Below, piece by piece: positions 1-11,046 of a DNA stretch of 64,000 bases. The stretch is taken from contig NZ_CP123385.1 in NCBI RefSeq assembly GCF_040409955.1, positions 913,501 through 977,500 on the forward strand. Reading direction: 5' to 3'. Source of the DNA: Salipiger sp. H15. Lineage in GTDB: Bacteria; Pseudomonadota; Alphaproteobacteria; Rhodobacterales; Rhodobacteraceae. The first letter of the stretch is position 1. The number at the start of each line of letters is the position of its first letter. The notes under the pieces are model-generated. The model made no database searches. It saw only the letters and a program-made list of their open reading frames with translations, and was not told the origin of the DNA. A program made the translations under genes and the position numbers.

Positions 1-1455
<1,455 letters not shown>

Positions 1456-1456
<1 letters not shown>

Positions 1457-3207
1457 CAGTGGCTGTCCTTGCCCACGTCGTTGCCCCGGCAGCCCTTGAG
1501 GAAGTCGAGGTCGGCGCCGGTGTCGGCACCCTCGACATGGCTCTGGTGCAGCCAGGCGTAGCCGGAGCCGGGCAGGTCATGCGTCGGCTTCCAGGCGGCG
1601 AGCCGGGCTTCCAGCTCGGCCTCGGGGATATCGAGGTGCAGGCGGCGGCTCGGCACGTCGAGCTCGATCATGTCGCCGTTCTGCACGACCGCCAGCGGAC
1701 CGCCCGCGGCGGCCTCGGGCGAGGTGTGCAGGATCACCGTGCCATAGGCGGTGCCCGACATGCGCGCATCGGAGATGCGGATCATGTCGGTGATGCCCTT
1801 CTTCAGCACCTTGGGCGGCAGGCCCATGTTGCCGACCTCGGCCATGCCCGGGTAGCCCTTGGGCCCGCAGTTCTTCAGCACCATGATGCAGGTCTCGTCG
1901 ATGTCGAGCGCCTCGTCGTTGATCTTGGCCTTGTAGTCGTCGATGTCCTCGAAGACGACGGCGCGGCCGCGGTGCTGGAGCAGGTGCTCCGATGCCGCCG
2001 AGGGCTTCAGCACCGCGCCCTTGGGCGCGAGGTTGCCCTTCAACACGGCGATGCCGCCCTGCTTGGTCAGCGCCTTCTCGAAGGGCAGGATGACGTCCTC
2101 GTTGTGGTTCACCACGTCCTTGACCTCGTCCCAGATGCTCTTGCCCGAGACGGTGAGCGCGTCCTTGTGCAGCTGGCCGCTTTCGCCGAGGCGCTTCAGC
2201 ACCACCGGCAGGCCGCCGGCGTAGAAGAACTCTTCCATGAGGTACTTGCCCGAGGGCATCAGGTTCACGATGGTCGCCACGTCGCGGCCGCAGCGGTCCC
2301 AGTCGTCGAGCGTCAGGTCGATGCCGACCCGGCCCGCCAGCGCCAGCATGTGGATCACCGCGTTGGTCGAGCCGCCGATCGCGCCGTTGGTGCGGATGGC
2401 GTTCTCGAAGGCTTCCTTGGTGAGGATGTCCGACGGCTTCAGGTCGTCCTTGACCATCTGCACGATGCGGCGGCCAGAAAGTTGCGCCATCACGCGGCGG
2501 CGGCTGTCCACCGCCGGGATCGCGGCATTGCCGGAAAGCGCCATGCCGAGCGCCTCGGCCATCGAGGCCATGGAAGACGCCGTGCCCATGGTGTTGCAGG
2601 TGCCCGAGGAGCGGGACATCGACTGCTCCGCCTCGAGAAACTCCTCCTGCGTCATCTCGCCGGCCTTCACCATCTCGGAGAACTTCCAGAGGTGCGTGCC
2701 CGACCCGACGCGCTCGCCCTGGAAATAGCCGTTCAGCATCGGCCCGCCGGTCACCACGATCGACGGCACGTCACACGAAGCGGCGGCCATCATCAGCGAG
2801 GGTGTGGTCTTGTCGCAGCCGACCATCAGCACCGCGCCGTCGATCGGCTGGCCGCGCAGGGTCTCTTCGATGGCCAGCGCCGCGAGGTTGCGGAACATCA
2901 TCGCCGTGGGGCGGAAGGTGTTCTCGGACGCCGAGAACACCGGCACCTCGACCGGGAAGCCGCCGGCCTCCCAGACACCCGCCTTCACCTTTTCCGCCAG
3001 CTCGCGCAGGTGGCCGTTGCAGGGGGTGAGGTCGGACCAGGTGTTGAGGATGCCGATGATCGGCCGCCCGTCGAACAGGTCATGCGGGTAGCCCTGGTTC
3101 TTCAGCCAGCCCCGGTGGTAGATCGTGTCGCGCGAATTGCCCGAGTACCAATGCGTCGAGCGCAGCTTGCGGGGCCAGGGGGCGGGGGTGAAATCCTTGA
3201 CGGACAT
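1456..3207 (-). CDS. IlvD/Edd-family aldonate dehydratase, L-arabonate dehydratase type
   Basis: The 583-residue protein belongs to the IlvD/Edd dehydratases, which remove water from sugar acids to give 2-keto-3-deoxy acids. Cysteines C63 (TPCNGH), C131 (VGCDKTTP) and C204 (SGTCNTMG) have the spacing of the [2Fe-2S] ligands in the rhizobial L-arabinonate dehydratase, and length is almost the same (about 580). SSGTCNTMGTASSM is a family signature. The enzyme is cytoplasmic and is the third step after dehydrogenase and lactonase. The next enzymes (2-keto-3-deoxyarabonate dehydratase or an aldolase) are not in the window. The paralogue dihydroxyacid dehydratase (ilvD) is less likely because of the sugar context. 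Confidence 0.88.
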
Positions 3208-3249
3208 GGGTGGCTCCAGAGCGGCTGTAGTGGGGGCCGAGCGCGCGGC

Positions 3250-4488
3250 TCAGCCCTGTTTCGATTTGTTGTAGACGTCGAAGATCACGGCGGCGAGCAG
3301 CACAAGCCCCTTGATCATCTGCTGGTAGTCGATGCCGATGCCCATGATCGACATGCCGTTGTTCATCACGCCCATGATGAAGGCGCCGACCACGGCTCCG
3401 ACGATCTTGCCCGAGCCGCCGGCCATCGACGCGCCGCCGATGAACACGGCCGCGATCACGTCGAGCTCGATGCCGAAGCCGGCCTTGGGGGTCGCGGTGT
3501 TGAGCCGCGCGGCGAAGACGAGCCCCGCCAGCGCCGCCAGCACGCCCATGTTGACGAAGGCGAGGAAGGTCAGGCGCTCGGTCTTGATGCCCGAGAGCTT
3601 CGCCGCCTTGCGGTTGCCGCCGAGCGCGTAGACGCGGCGGCCGATCACCGTCTTCTGGGTGATGAAGGCGTAGATGACGATCAGCACGCCCATGGTGACG
3701 AGCACGTTGGGCAGGCCCCGGAAGGTGGCGATCTTGAAGGTCAGGAACAGCAGCGCGCCGCAGACGATCAGGTTGCGGATCCAGAAGAAGTTCGCGGGCT
3801 CGCCCTCGATGCCGTAGGACTTGTCGCGGGCGCGCTCGCGCAGGCCGAGCCAGACGATGGTCACGGCGGCGATGATGCCGAACCCCATGGCCAGCAGGTT
3901 GAAGCTGCGCGAGCCGGCCAGCGCGGCGAGGCCGGCGGTCATCGAGGCCGGGAAGATGTCGGGCACGAAGCCGGTCGAGAGCATCTGGAAGCTCTGCGGG
4001 AACGGGCCCACCGACTGGCCCTGCAGCAGCCAGAGCGAGGCGCCGCGGAACACCAGCATCCCCGCCAGCGTCACGATGAACGAGGGGATCGACCAGTAGG
4101 CCACCCAGTAGCCCTGCGCCGCGCCGATCAGCGCCCCGACCCCGAGGCAGATCAGGATCGTCACCGGCACCGAGACGTGCCATTCGACGATCATCACCGC
4201 CGCCAGCGCGCCGATGAAGCCGAGCACCGAGCCGACCGAGAGGTCGATGTTGCCCGAGACGATGACGATGAGCATCCCCAGCGCCATGATGATGACGTAG
4301 CTGTTCTGCAGGAACAGGTTGGTGATGTTCACCGGCCGCATCAGCGTGCCGCCGGTCACCGCCTGGAAGAACACCATGATGGCGATCAGCGCGAAGAGCA
4401 GGCCGTATTCGCGCATGTGGTTGCGCAGGTAGGCCTTCAGGCCCTGGCTTTCAGGCTGCCCTGCGGTTTCTGCCGTATGAGTGGACAT
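3250..4488 (-). CDS. gguB: Multiple-sugar ABC transporter permease (GguB/MmsB type)
   Basis: The 412-residue, strongly hydrophobic protein is a CUT2-family sugar permease. GNIDLSVGSVLGFIG is the hallmark segment of this family, and IKTERLTFLAFVNMG is the cytoplasmic coupling region. It is about 80 residues longer than RbsC-type permeases, as is usual for GguB/XylH-like permeases, with an extra periplasmic segment near residues 145-165. It follows the ATPase gene by 12 bases, in the same order as chvE-gguA-gguB of Agrobacterium. It should form the inner-membrane channel for aldoses delivered by ChvE. Confidence 0.9.
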   Translation of the reverse strand: MSTHTAETAGQPESQGLKAYLRNHMREYGLLFALIAIMVFFQAVTGGTLMRPVNITNLFLQNSYVIIMALGMLIVIVSGNIDLSVGSVLGFIGALAAVMIVEWHVSVPVTILICLGVGALIGAAQGYWVAYWSIPSFIVTLAGMLVFRGASLWLLQGQSVGPFPQSFQMLSTGFVPDIFPASMTAGLAALAGSRSFNLLAMGFGIIAAVTIVWLGLRERARDKSYGIEGEPANFFWIRNLIVCGALLFLTFKIATFRGLPNVLVTMGVLIVIYAFITQKTVIGRRVYALGGNRKAAKLSGIKTERLTFLAFVNMGVLAALAGLVFAARLNTATPKAGFGIELDVIAAVFIGGASMAGGSGKIVGAVVGAFIMGVMNNGMSIMGIGIDYQQMIKGLVLLAAVIFDVYNKSKQG

Positions 4489-4500
4489 GTCCCCTCCCCT

Positions 4501-6018
4501 TCACTCGCTGACGATGAGCGACATGATGCGCTCCTGGCTGGCTTCCTCGGCGGAGAGTTCCCCGACGAAAGCGCCTTCGTTCATGACATAGATGCGGTCG
4601 CACATGCCCAGCAGTTCGGGCATCTCCGACGAGATCATCACGACCGCTTTGCCTTGCGCGGACAGCTCGTTGATGATCGAGTAGATTTCGTATTTCGCGC
4701 CGACGTCGATGCCGCGCGTGGGCTCGTCGAGGATCAGCACCTCGGGCTCGGTGAAGAGCCACTTGGCCAGCACCACCTTCTGCTGGTTGCCGCCCGAGAG
4801 GTTGCCGACCTTCTGCATCACCGTGGGCGTGCGGGTCGCCAGCACCTTGCGGTAGCGCTCGGCCACCTCGGTCTCCTCGGCGTCGTTGAGCACGCCGTGG
4901 TCCGACACGCCCCTGAGGTTCGCCAACGTGGTGTTGAAGCGGATGCTCTCGTCGAGGATCAGCCCCAGCGACTTGCGGTCCTCGGTCACGTAGGCGAGCC
5001 CGTTGTCGATGGCGCGGTCGACGGTCGAGACGTCGATCGGCTTGCCGTGCAGCGTCACCTCGCCCGAGATGCCCCTGCCCCAGCTGCGCCCGAAAAGCGA
5101 CATGGCCAGTTCGGTGCGGCCCGAGCCCATGACGCCCGCAATACCGACGACCTCGCCGGCGCGGACGTTGAAGGAGATGTTCTTGATGACCTGCCGCTCG
5201 GCGTGCTCGGGGTGCCAGACGTTCCAGTCCTTCACCTGCATGACCACGTCGCCGGCGCGGCGGGTGCGGTCGGGGTAGCGCTGCGACATGTCGCGGCCCA
5301 CCATGTCGCGGACGATGCGGTCCTCCGAGAGCCCCTGCGAGGCGTCGAGCTCCGACACCGCCATGCCGTCGCGGATCACCGTCACGGTGTCGGCGACGTA
5401 GCGCACCTCGTTCAGCTTGTGGGAGATGATGATGCAGGTGACGCCCTGCGCCTTCAGCTCGAGCATGAGGTCGAGCAGCTTGCGGCTGTCGTTCTCCTGC
5501 AGCGCCGCCGTCGGCTCGTCGAGGATCAGCAGCTTCACGTCCTTGGACAGCGCCTTGGCGATCTCGACCAGTTGCTGCTTGCCGACGCCGATGCTGTCGA
5601 CCAGCGTGCCCGGCGCGTCGCGCAGGCCGACCTTGGCGAGCAGTTCCTCGGTGCGGCGGAAGGTTTCCTGCCACTGGATCACGCCGCCGGTCTGCCGCTC
5701 GTTGCCGAGGAAGATGTTCTCGGCGATCGAGAGCTGCGGCACCAGCGCGAGTTCCTGGTGGATGATGACGATGCCCCTGTCCTCGCTGTCGCGCAGCGTG
5801 CGGAACTCGGCGAGCTGGCCGTCGTAGTGGATTTCCCCGTCGTAGCTGCCGACGGGATAGACCCCGGAGAGCACCTTCATCAGGGTCGATTTGCCGGCAC
5901 CGTTCTCGCCGCAGATCGCGTGAATCTCGCCTTCGCGGACCTGGAGATTCACCTGGTCGAGCGCCTTCACCCCCGGGAATTCCTTGGTGATACCGCGCAT
6001 CTCGAGCAGAAGAGTCAT
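4501..6018 (-). CDS. gguA: Multiple-sugar ABC transporter ATP-binding protein (GguA/MmsA type)
   Basis: The 505-residue protein has two fused ABC ATPase halves, the layout of CUT2 sugar importers. The first half has Walker A GENGAGKS near residue 38 and Walker [12 protein letters not shown]; the second has a degenerate Walker A (GVMGSGRTE) but an intact LSGGNQQKV signature and [11 protein letters not shown]. One poor and one good site is normal in this family. It energises uptake with the downstream permease. About 100 bases separate it from the chvE stop, and that gap carries two strong hairpins. Confidence 0.92.
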   Translation of the reverse strand: MTLLLEMRGITKEFPGVKALDQVNLQVREGEIHAICGENGAGKSTLMKVLSGVYPVGSYDGEIHYDGQLAEFRTLRDSEDRGIVIIHQELALVPQLSIAENIFLGNERQTGGVIQWQETFRRTEELLAKVGLRDAPGTLVDSIGVGKQQLVEIAKALSKDVKLLILDEPTAALQENDSRKLLDLMLELKAQGVTCIIISHKLNEVRYVADTVTVIRDGMAVSELDASQGLSEDRIVRDMVGRDMSQRYPDRTRRAGDVVMQVKDWNVWHPEHAERQVIKNISFNVRAGEVVGIAGVMGSGRTELAMSLFGRSWGRGISGEVTLHGKPIDVSTVDRAIDNGLAYVTEDRKSLGLILDESIRFNTTLANLRGVSDHGVLNDAEETEVAERYRKVLATRTPTVMQKVGNLSGGNQQKVVLAKWLFTEPEVLILDEPTRGIDVGAKYEIYSIINELSAQGKAVVMISSEMPELLGMCDRIYVMNEGAFVGELSAEEASQERIMSLIVSE

Positions 6019-6050
6019 GACCCGTACCTGCCTTGTATGAAGTGAAGGTC

Positions 6051-6074
6051 GGGGGAGGCCCGAAGGCCTCCCCC
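6051..6074 (-). terminator. UUCG-capped hairpin between chvE and the ATPase gene
   Basis: A perfect 10-base-pair stem (GGGGGAGGCC with GGCCTCCCCC) closes a 4-base loop. Read on the minus (transcribed) strand the loop is UUCG, an exceptionally stable tetraloop. There is no downstream T-run, so full termination is doubtful. Hairpins here usually protect the abundant binding-protein mRNA from 3' decay or reduce readthrough into the ATPase gene. Confidence 0.75.
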
Positions 6075-6080
6075 TGTTCG

Positions 6081-6104
6081 GCGCCCCGGGAGCAAATGGG
6101 GCGC
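6081..6104 (-). terminator. Second hairpin 3' of chvE
   Basis: GCGCCCC (6081-6087) pairs with GGGGCGC (6098-6104) around a 10-base loop. It lies just past the chvE stop codon and before the UUCG hairpin in transcription order. A tandem stem-loop pair probably stabilises or attenuates the chvE transcript. Confidence 0.6.
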
Positions 6105-6117
6105 GCGGGAGGAACGC

Positions 6118-7182
6118 TTACTTGATCTGGTCTTCGGTGTAGTAACCGGAGCCGATCAGCACCTCTTCCCAGTTCGAGGCGTCGACGGGGACGGGCTCGA
6201 GCAGGTAGGACGGAACGACCTTCACGCCGTTGTCGTAGGTGGTGGTGTCGTTGATCTCGGGCTCGGAGCCTTCCATCAGCGCGTTGACCATGCCCACGGT
6301 GACGCGGGCGAGTTCACGGGTGTCCTTGAAGATGGTCGAGTACTGCTCGCCGGCGAGGATCGACTTCACCGACTGAACTTCCGCGTCCTGGCCGGTGACG
6401 ATCGGCATCTTCAGGTCGCCCGAGCCGTAGCCGACGCCCTTGAGCGAGGACAGGATGCCGATGGACAGACCATCGTAGGGCGCGAGAACGCCGTGCACGT
6501 CCTTGTCGGTGTAGTTGGCCGACAGGATGTTATCCATGCGCGCCTGCGCCACCGCGCCGTCCCAGCGCAGCGTGCCGACCTTGTCCATGCCCATCTGGCC
6601 GGACTGGACGACGATGTCGCCCGAGTCGATCAGCGGCTGCAGCACCGACATGCCGCCGTTGTAGAAGAAGTAGGCGTTGTTGTCGTCCGGCGAGCCGCCG
6701 AAGAGTTCGACGTTCCACGGCTTGCTGTCCGGGAAGCGCTCCTTCAGGCCCTCGACCAGCGAGGTCGCCTGCTGCACGCCGACCTTGAAGTTGTCGAAGG
6801 TGGCATAGTAGTCGACGTCGCCGCTGTCGCGGATCAGGCGGTCATAGGCCACGATGCGCACGCCCGAGGCGGCCGCGTTCGCGAGCGCGTTCGACAGGGT
6901 GGTGCCGTCGATGGCGGCGATCACCAGCACGTCGACGCCCTTGGTGACCATGTTCTCGATCTGCGCGAGCTGGTTGGGGATGTCGTCTTCGGCGTATTGC
7001 AGATCGGTGCCGTAGCCGGCTTCCTCGAGCTGCTTGACCATGTTGTTGCCGTCGTCGATCCAGCGCGCCGAGCTCTTGGTCGGCATGGCGATGCCCACGG
7101 TGCCCTTGTCCTGCGCGAAGGCCGCGCTCGAGAGCGCAATGAGGCTCACCGCGAGCGCACCCGCGAGTTTATTCAGTTTCAT
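6118..7182 (-). CDS. chvE: Periplasmic multiple-sugar-binding protein ChvE
   Basis: The 354-residue protein starts with a signal peptide (positive MKLNK, hydrophobic core, cleavage after AFA near residue 23). The mature part is a type I sugar-binding fold beginning [19 protein letters not shown]. The segments AYDRLI and [12 protein letters not shown] are conserved in ChvE/MmsE, which bind glucose, galactose, arabinose, xylose and fucose. A GGGAGGA ribosome site precedes the ATG. It is first in the operon with ATPase, permease and oxidative sugar enzymes, and divergent from gbpR, as in Agrobacterium and Azospirillum. In agrobacteria ChvE also acts in chemotaxis and VirA sensing; nothing here suggests the latter. 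Confidence 0.92.
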   Translation of the reverse strand: MKLNKLAGALAVSLIALSSAAFAQDKGTVGIAMPTKSSARWIDDGNNMVKQLEEAGYGTDLQYAEDDIPNQLAQIENMVTKGVDVLVIAAIDGTTLSNALANAAASGVRIVAYDRLIRDSGDVDYYATFDNFKVGVQQATSLVEGLKERFPDSKPWNVELFGGSPDDNNAYFFYNGGMSVLQPLIDSGDIVVQSGQMGMDKVGTLRWDGAVAQARMDNILSANYTDKDVHGVLAPYDGLSIGILSSLKGVGYGSGDLKMPIVTGQDAEVQSVKSILAGEQYSTIFKDTRELARVTVGMVNALMEGSEPEINDTTTYDNGVKVVPSYLLEPVPVDASNWEEVLIGSGYYTEDQIK

Positions 7183-7276
7183 CGGTATCCTCCCGTTGAG
7201 GGGGCGTCTCCCGCACCCCGCTGTTCCCCTGTGGGGACGCCAAAAGTCCTACTTAATCGTGACATACCGAACAAAT

Positions 7277-7300
7277 ACCATTATTGGTTATCTGCATAAC
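7277..7300. promoter_or_regulatory. Candidate GbpR operator in the chvE-gbpR intergenic region
   Basis: Two overlapping dyads lie in the divergent promoter region: ACCA-TTAT-TGGT (7277-7288) and GTTAT-CTGC-ATAAC (7287-7300), the latter a perfect inverted repeat. LysR-type regulators bind short interrupted dyads of this kind. The position, just upstream of gbpR and about 100 bases from chvE, fits control of both genes. Inference from position and symmetry only. Confidence 0.45.
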
Positions 7301-7316
7301 GCGACTGGTATGTGTG

Positions 7317-8246
7317 ATGTCCGATCTCCTGCAGAACCTGCGCCCCGCGCAAATCCGCCTCATCGCCGCCATCGCCGAGCACGGGCAGTTGCAGGTCGCC
7401 GCCGCCTCCTGCCGGATGACCCAGCCCGGCGCGTCGCGGATGCTGGCCGAGCTCGAGCGCAGCATCGGCGCGCGGCTGTTCCAGCGCACCCCCAAGGGGA
7501 TGGAGCCGACGCCCACCGGCGCGCTGCTGGCCCAGCACGCGCGGCGGATCGAGCATGACCTGCGCCGCATGGCCGAGGATTTCGCCGACCTGCACTCGGG
7601 GCTTGGCGGCACGGTGCGCGTCGGTGCGGTCACCGGCCCGGCGCTCGGCCAGCTGGTGCCTCAGGTGCAGCGGCTGAAGGCACGGGCCAGGTCGATGGAC
7701 ATCTCGATCGAGGTCGCCCCCTCGGTCGCGCTGGTGCAGGCGCTGGAGCGGGGCGAGCTCGATTTCGCCCTCGCCCGCCTGCCGCCGCAGTTCGACGAGC
7801 GCGACTTCATCCTCGAGCCCGCGCGCGACGAGATCGTGCAGCTGCTGGTGCGCGAGGGGCACCCGATGCTGGGGCAGAGCCCGGTCGCCATTGCCGACCT
7901 GCATGGCACGCGCTGGATCCTGCAGCAGCGCGGCGCGCCGATCCGCGCGGCGATCGAGACGGCCTTCCACGACGAGGGCATGAGCCCGCCCCCCGACGTC
8001 ATCACCACCTCCTCGCTGCTGGCGATCATCGCGCTCTTGAAGGATTCCGACGCCGTCGCACCGATGTCGCAGGAGGTGATCGACCTCATGCTCGAGCCGC
8101 CGGTCTCGGCGGACCTGCGGCGGCTGCAGCTGAACCGGCTGGTGACCGTCGAGCCCTACCTGATCATCCAGGCGCGTGGGCGGCACATCTCGAAGGCGGC
8201 CGAGCGGCTGCTGGCCATGGTGCAGGAGAGCATCCGCAGTTTCTGA
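7317..8246 (+). CDS. gbpR: LysR-family regulator GbpR
   Basis: The protein (309 residues from this ATG, MSDLLQNLRP) has a LysR winged helix-turn-helix at about residues 8-65 (LQVAAASCRMTQPGASRMLAEL) followed by a periplasmic-binding-protein-like effector domain. It is divergent from chvE, the conserved position of GbpR, the activator of the sugar-binding-protein operon that responds to galactose or arabinose. A TTG at 7284 could add 11 residues, but it would overlap the operator dyads, and family proteins begin close to MSDLL. No strong ribosome site precedes either start. Confidence 0.85.
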   Translation: MSDLLQNLRPAQIRLIAAIAEHGQLQVAAASCRMTQPGASRMLAELERSIGARLFQRTPKGMEPTPTGALLAQHARRIEHDLRRMAEDFADLHSGLGGTVRVGAVTGPALGQLVPQVQRLKARARSMDISIEVAPSVALVQALERGELDFALARLPPQFDERDFILEPARDEIVQLLVREGHPMLGQSPVAIADLHGTRWILQQRGAPIRAAIETAFHDEGMSPPPDVITTSSLLAIIALLKDSDAVAPMSQEVIDLMLEPPVSADLRRLQLNRLVTVEPYLIIQARGRHISKAAERLLAMVQESIRSF

Positions 8247-8251
8247 GTGAT

Positions 8252-8267
8252 TTCCCGAATCCGGGAA
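8252..8267. terminator. Short hairpin between convergent gbpR and the FadR-type regulator
   Basis: TTCCCG (8252-8257) pairs with CGGGAA (8262-8267) over a 4-base loop, followed by TTTATC on the plus strand. It sits six bases after the gbpR stop and before the end of the convergent gene. It is a weak but plausible terminator. Confidence 0.4.
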
Positions 8268-8282
8268 TTTATCTCGGCGCGG

Positions 8283-9011
8283 TTATCCCGCCCGGCGCAC
8301 GCCCCCGGCCGGGGCGTCCATGACCACCTTTTCCATGCAGGCGCGGGCGCGCTCGGGCATCCCGGCGCGGATCGCGTCGACGATGGCCCGGTGCTTCTCG
8401 ACGCTGCGGGCGAGGTCTCCCGGCTCGCGCGCCTCCTCGGCCTCGGCGATGAGCTGCGAGTAGAGCGCCGCCTGCACCAGATCGCCCAGCGACTGCAGGA
8501 AGCGGTTGTCGGAAAGGTGCAGGATCAGCTTGTGGAACTCGAGGTCGGCCATGGCAAAGGCGGTGCGGCTGCCGGCCTGCGCCAGCGCCTCGCAGCTCGC
8601 CTCGAGCCGCGCGTGTTCCTCGGGCCCCGCCCGCTCGGCCACCAGCGCCGCCGCCGAGGGTTCGATGATCAGCCGGATCTCGTTGAGGTCGGCGACGAAA
8701 CGGCCCGGGGTCTTCTGCTCGGAATGCCAGCGCAGCACGTCCGGGTCGAACATGTTCCACTCGGACGAGGGCTGCACCCGCGTGCCGACCTTGGCCTTGG
8801 AGGCGAGCATGCCTTTGGCGATCAGCGTCTTCTTCGCCTCGCGGATCACCGTGCGGGAAACGCCGAACATCTCCTCGAGGTCGGGGTCGAGCGGGATCAT
8901 CGCGCGCTCGGGATATTCTCCGGCGACGATGGCCAGCCCCAGCTGGTCCACCACGTGGGTGGTGTGGCTCTGGGCGCGGTCGGTGAAACCGCCGCCCGCC
9001 GTCAATGTCAT
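8283..9011 (-). CDS. FadR/GntR-family transcriptional regulator
   Basis: The 243-residue protein has an N-terminal winged helix (LEEMFGVSRTVIREAKKTLIAKGML, about residues 46-70) and a C-terminal all-helical FCD ligand domain with histidines in FHKLIL and KHRAIVDAI that usually bind a metal and an acidic ligand. FCD regulators of this size commonly sense sugar acids (DgoR, UxuR type). The chosen ATG at 9011 overlaps the stop of the upstream permease by 4 bases (ATGA), which favours it over upstream in-frame starts. As last gene of the ytf operon it probably represses that operon. Confidence 0.85.
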   Translation of the reverse strand: MTLTAGGGFTDRAQSHTTHVVDQLGLAIVAGEYPERAMIPLDPDLEEMFGVSRTVIREAKKTLIAKGMLASKAKVGTRVQPSSEWNMFDPDVLRWHSEQKTPGRFVADLNEIRLIIEPSAAALVAERAGPEEHARLEASCEALAQAGSRTAFAMADLEFHKLILHLSDNRFLQSLGDLVQAALYSQLIAEAEEAREPGDLARSVEKHRAIVDAIRAGMPERARACMEKVVMDAPAGGVRRAG

Positions 9012-10000
9012 GATCGCGCGTCTGATGCGGTCAGAAGCCTTATGCGCGCCGTCGTTGCCCAACCCAAACCCTTTTGCAGCATGATGAAGGCGAAGAGCAG
9101 GCCCCCGATCACGATCTTCGTCCACCAGCTCGAAAGCGTGCCGTCGAAGACGATGTATGTCTGTATCAGCCCCATGATCAGAATGCCAAAGAAAGTGCCC
9201 GCGACAAATCCGCTGCCACCGCTGAGGAGCGTCCCGCCGATGACCACCGCGGCGATGGCGTCGAGCTCGACCCCGACCGTCGCCAGCGAGTAGCCCGCCG
9301 AGGTGTAGAGCGTGTAGACGATCCCCGCGAGCCCGGCCAGACCACCCGACACCGCGTAGATGCCGATCGTGGTGCGCGCCCGCGGCACGCCCATCAGCTG
9401 CGCCGTCTGCGCCGAGCCGCCGATCGCATAGACGTTCTGGCCGAAGCGCGTGCGGTGCAGGGCGATCATGGCGGCGAGGTAGGTCAGCAGCATGAGCCCG
9501 CCGGTGATGCGGAACCGTCCGCCGCCCGGGGCCTTCCAGTAGAGCGACTGCAGCCAGTCGTAGAACTCGTGGGTGATCGGCACGGAGTCGGTCGACAGCA
9601 CGTAGGCAAGCCCGCGCATCAGGAACATGCCCGCGAGCGTGACGATGAAGGGCGGCATCTCGAGGTAATGGATGATCCCGCCCATCGCCGCGCCGAAGCC
9701 CGTGGTGATCACCAGCACCAGCGCGAAGGCGACCAGCGGGTGAATGGACGTGTCGCGCAGGATCACCGCCAGGAACACCCCGGTGAAGGCGATCACCGAG
9801 CCGACCGAGAGGTCGATGCCGCCCGACAGGATCACGAAGGTCATGCCGACCGCGGTGATGCCCAGGAAGGCGTTGTCGGTCAGCAGGTTCGCCACCACCC
9901 GCGTCGAGGCCATGGCCGGGAACTGCGCCGCGCAGAGCACGAAGGCCAGCACGAAGGTGGCAAGGGTGATGTAGAGCGGAAGCTTGGTGGACTGGCTCAT
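9008..10000 (-). CDS. yjfF: Sugar ABC transporter permease, YjfF type (galactofuranose)
   Basis: The 330-residue integral membrane protein of the CUT2 permease family carries the signature GGIDLSVGSVIAFTG and a conserved C-terminal VELDAIAAVVIGGTLLSGG. It is the second of two consecutive permease genes, the arrangement of E. coli ytfQRT-yjfF, where the two permeases form a heterodimer for galactofuranose. It overlaps its neighbours by 4 bases on each side. The exact substrate here is inferred from operon structure. Confidence 0.87.
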   Translation of the reverse strand: MSQSTKLPLYITLATFVLAFVLCAAQFPAMASTRVVANLLTDNAFLGITAVGMTFVILSGGIDLSVGSVIAFTGVFLAVILRDTSIHPLVAFALVLVITTGFGAAMGGIIHYLEMPPFIVTLAGMFLMRGLAYVLSTDSVPITHEFYDWLQSLYWKAPGGGRFRITGGLMLLTYLAAMIALHRTRFGQNVYAIGGSAQTAQLMGVPRARTTIGIYAVSGGLAGLAGIVYTLYTSAGYSLATVGVELDAIAAVVIGGTLLSGGSGFVAGTFFGILIMGLIQTYIVFDGTLSSWWTKIVIGGLLFAFIMLQKGLGWATTARIRLLTASDARS

Positions 10001-11046
10001 GACTGGCCCTCCTCAGGACGGGTCCGCGGCGTGGTCCGGGCCGGGCGCTCGCGCAGGACGGGGCCCGTCGAGGCGCGCAGCAGGTAGAGGCTGTGGCGCA
10101 CGCGCGGGCTCTGGATGACGAGGATGGCGATGATGATCAGCGCCTTGATGACGAGGTTGAATTCGACCGGCATGCCCGAGAGCAGGATCAGCGCGTTCAC
10201 ACTCTGGATGATCAGCGCGCCGAGCAGCGAGGCGGTGATCGAGAACCGCCCGCCGAGCAGCGAGTTGCCCCCGATGACCACGGCGAGGATGGCGTCGAGC
10301 TCCATCCAGAGCCCGGCGTTGTTGGCATCCGCGCCCTTGATGTCGGCGGCGACGATGACCCCGGCCAGCGCCGCGCAGAGCCCCGAGACGAGGTAGACCG
10401 CCAGCAGCAGCACCCGCGAGTTGATCCCGGCGAGGCGCGAGGAGGTCTCGTTGATCCCCACCGCCTCGATCAGCAGGCCAAGCGCGGTGCGGCGGATGAC
10501 GAAGCCGGTGAGGCAGGCCACGGCGATCCAGATCCAGATCGGCGTCGGCACGGCGGCGATGGTGCCCGCGCCGAGCCGGATGAGACCGGGGTCGTTGAAG
10601 GTGAGGATCGCGCCCTCGGTCAGCAGCTGCGCGATGCCGCGCCCGGCCACCATCAGCACCAGCGTGGCGACGATGGGCTGGATGCGGAAGACCGCGACCA
10701 GAAGCCCGTTCCAGAGCCCACAGGCCGCCCCGGCGCAGAGCGCCATGAGCACCGCCAGCGTCCAGTGCGCGCCACCGACCACGGCGCTTGCCGCGACCGC
10801 CCCGGCGATCGCCATGACCGCGCCGACCGAAAGGTCGATGCCGCGCGTGGCGATGACCAGCGTCATGCCGGTGGCCAGCAGCGCCGTCGGCGCGCCGCGA
10901 TTCAACACGTCGATGAGGTTGCCGAAGAGCCGCCCGTGCTGGAACTCGACATGGAAGAAGCCCGGGAAGACGAGGAAGTTCGCCGCCAGCACCAGCGCGA
11001 GGATGACGATCTGCGGCATCACCCGTTTCAGCGTGGATTTCATCAT
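9997..11046 (-). CDS. ytfT: Sugar ABC transporter permease, YtfT type (galactofuranose)
   Basis: The 349-residue permease has about ten hydrophobic segments and the CUT2 signature TRGIDLSVGAVMAIAG; the C-terminal LWMELDAILAVVIGGNSLLGG is typical of YtfT. It partners YjfF in the membrane. Its start overlaps the ytfR stop by 4 bases, so translation is likely coupled. The last 25 residues are charged and proline-rich and probably cytoplasmic. Confidence 0.87.
   Translation of the reverse strand: MMKSTLKRVMPQIVILALVLAANFLVFPGFFHVEFQHGRLFGNLIDVLNRGAPTALLATGMTLVIATRGIDLSVGAVMAIAGAVAASAVVGGAHWTLAVLMALCAGAACGLWNGLLVAVFRIQPIVATLVLMVAGRGIAQLLTEGAILTFNDPGLIRLGAGTIAAVPTPIWIWIAVACLTGFVIRRTALGLLIEAVGINETSSRLAGINSRVLLLAVYLVSGLCAALAGVIVAADIKGADANNAGLWMELDAILAVVIGGNSLLGGRFSITASLLGALIIQSVNALILLSGMPVEFNLVIKALIIIAILVIQSPRVRHSLYLLRASTGPVLRERPARTTPRTRPEEGQS

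Noticed and set aside
1459..6045. Plus-strand open frame of about 1528 codons
   Set aside because: It is antisense to the arabonate dehydratase, permease and ATPase genes. The translation is rich in H, R, A and D with no motif, as expected for the opposite strand of GC-rich genes.
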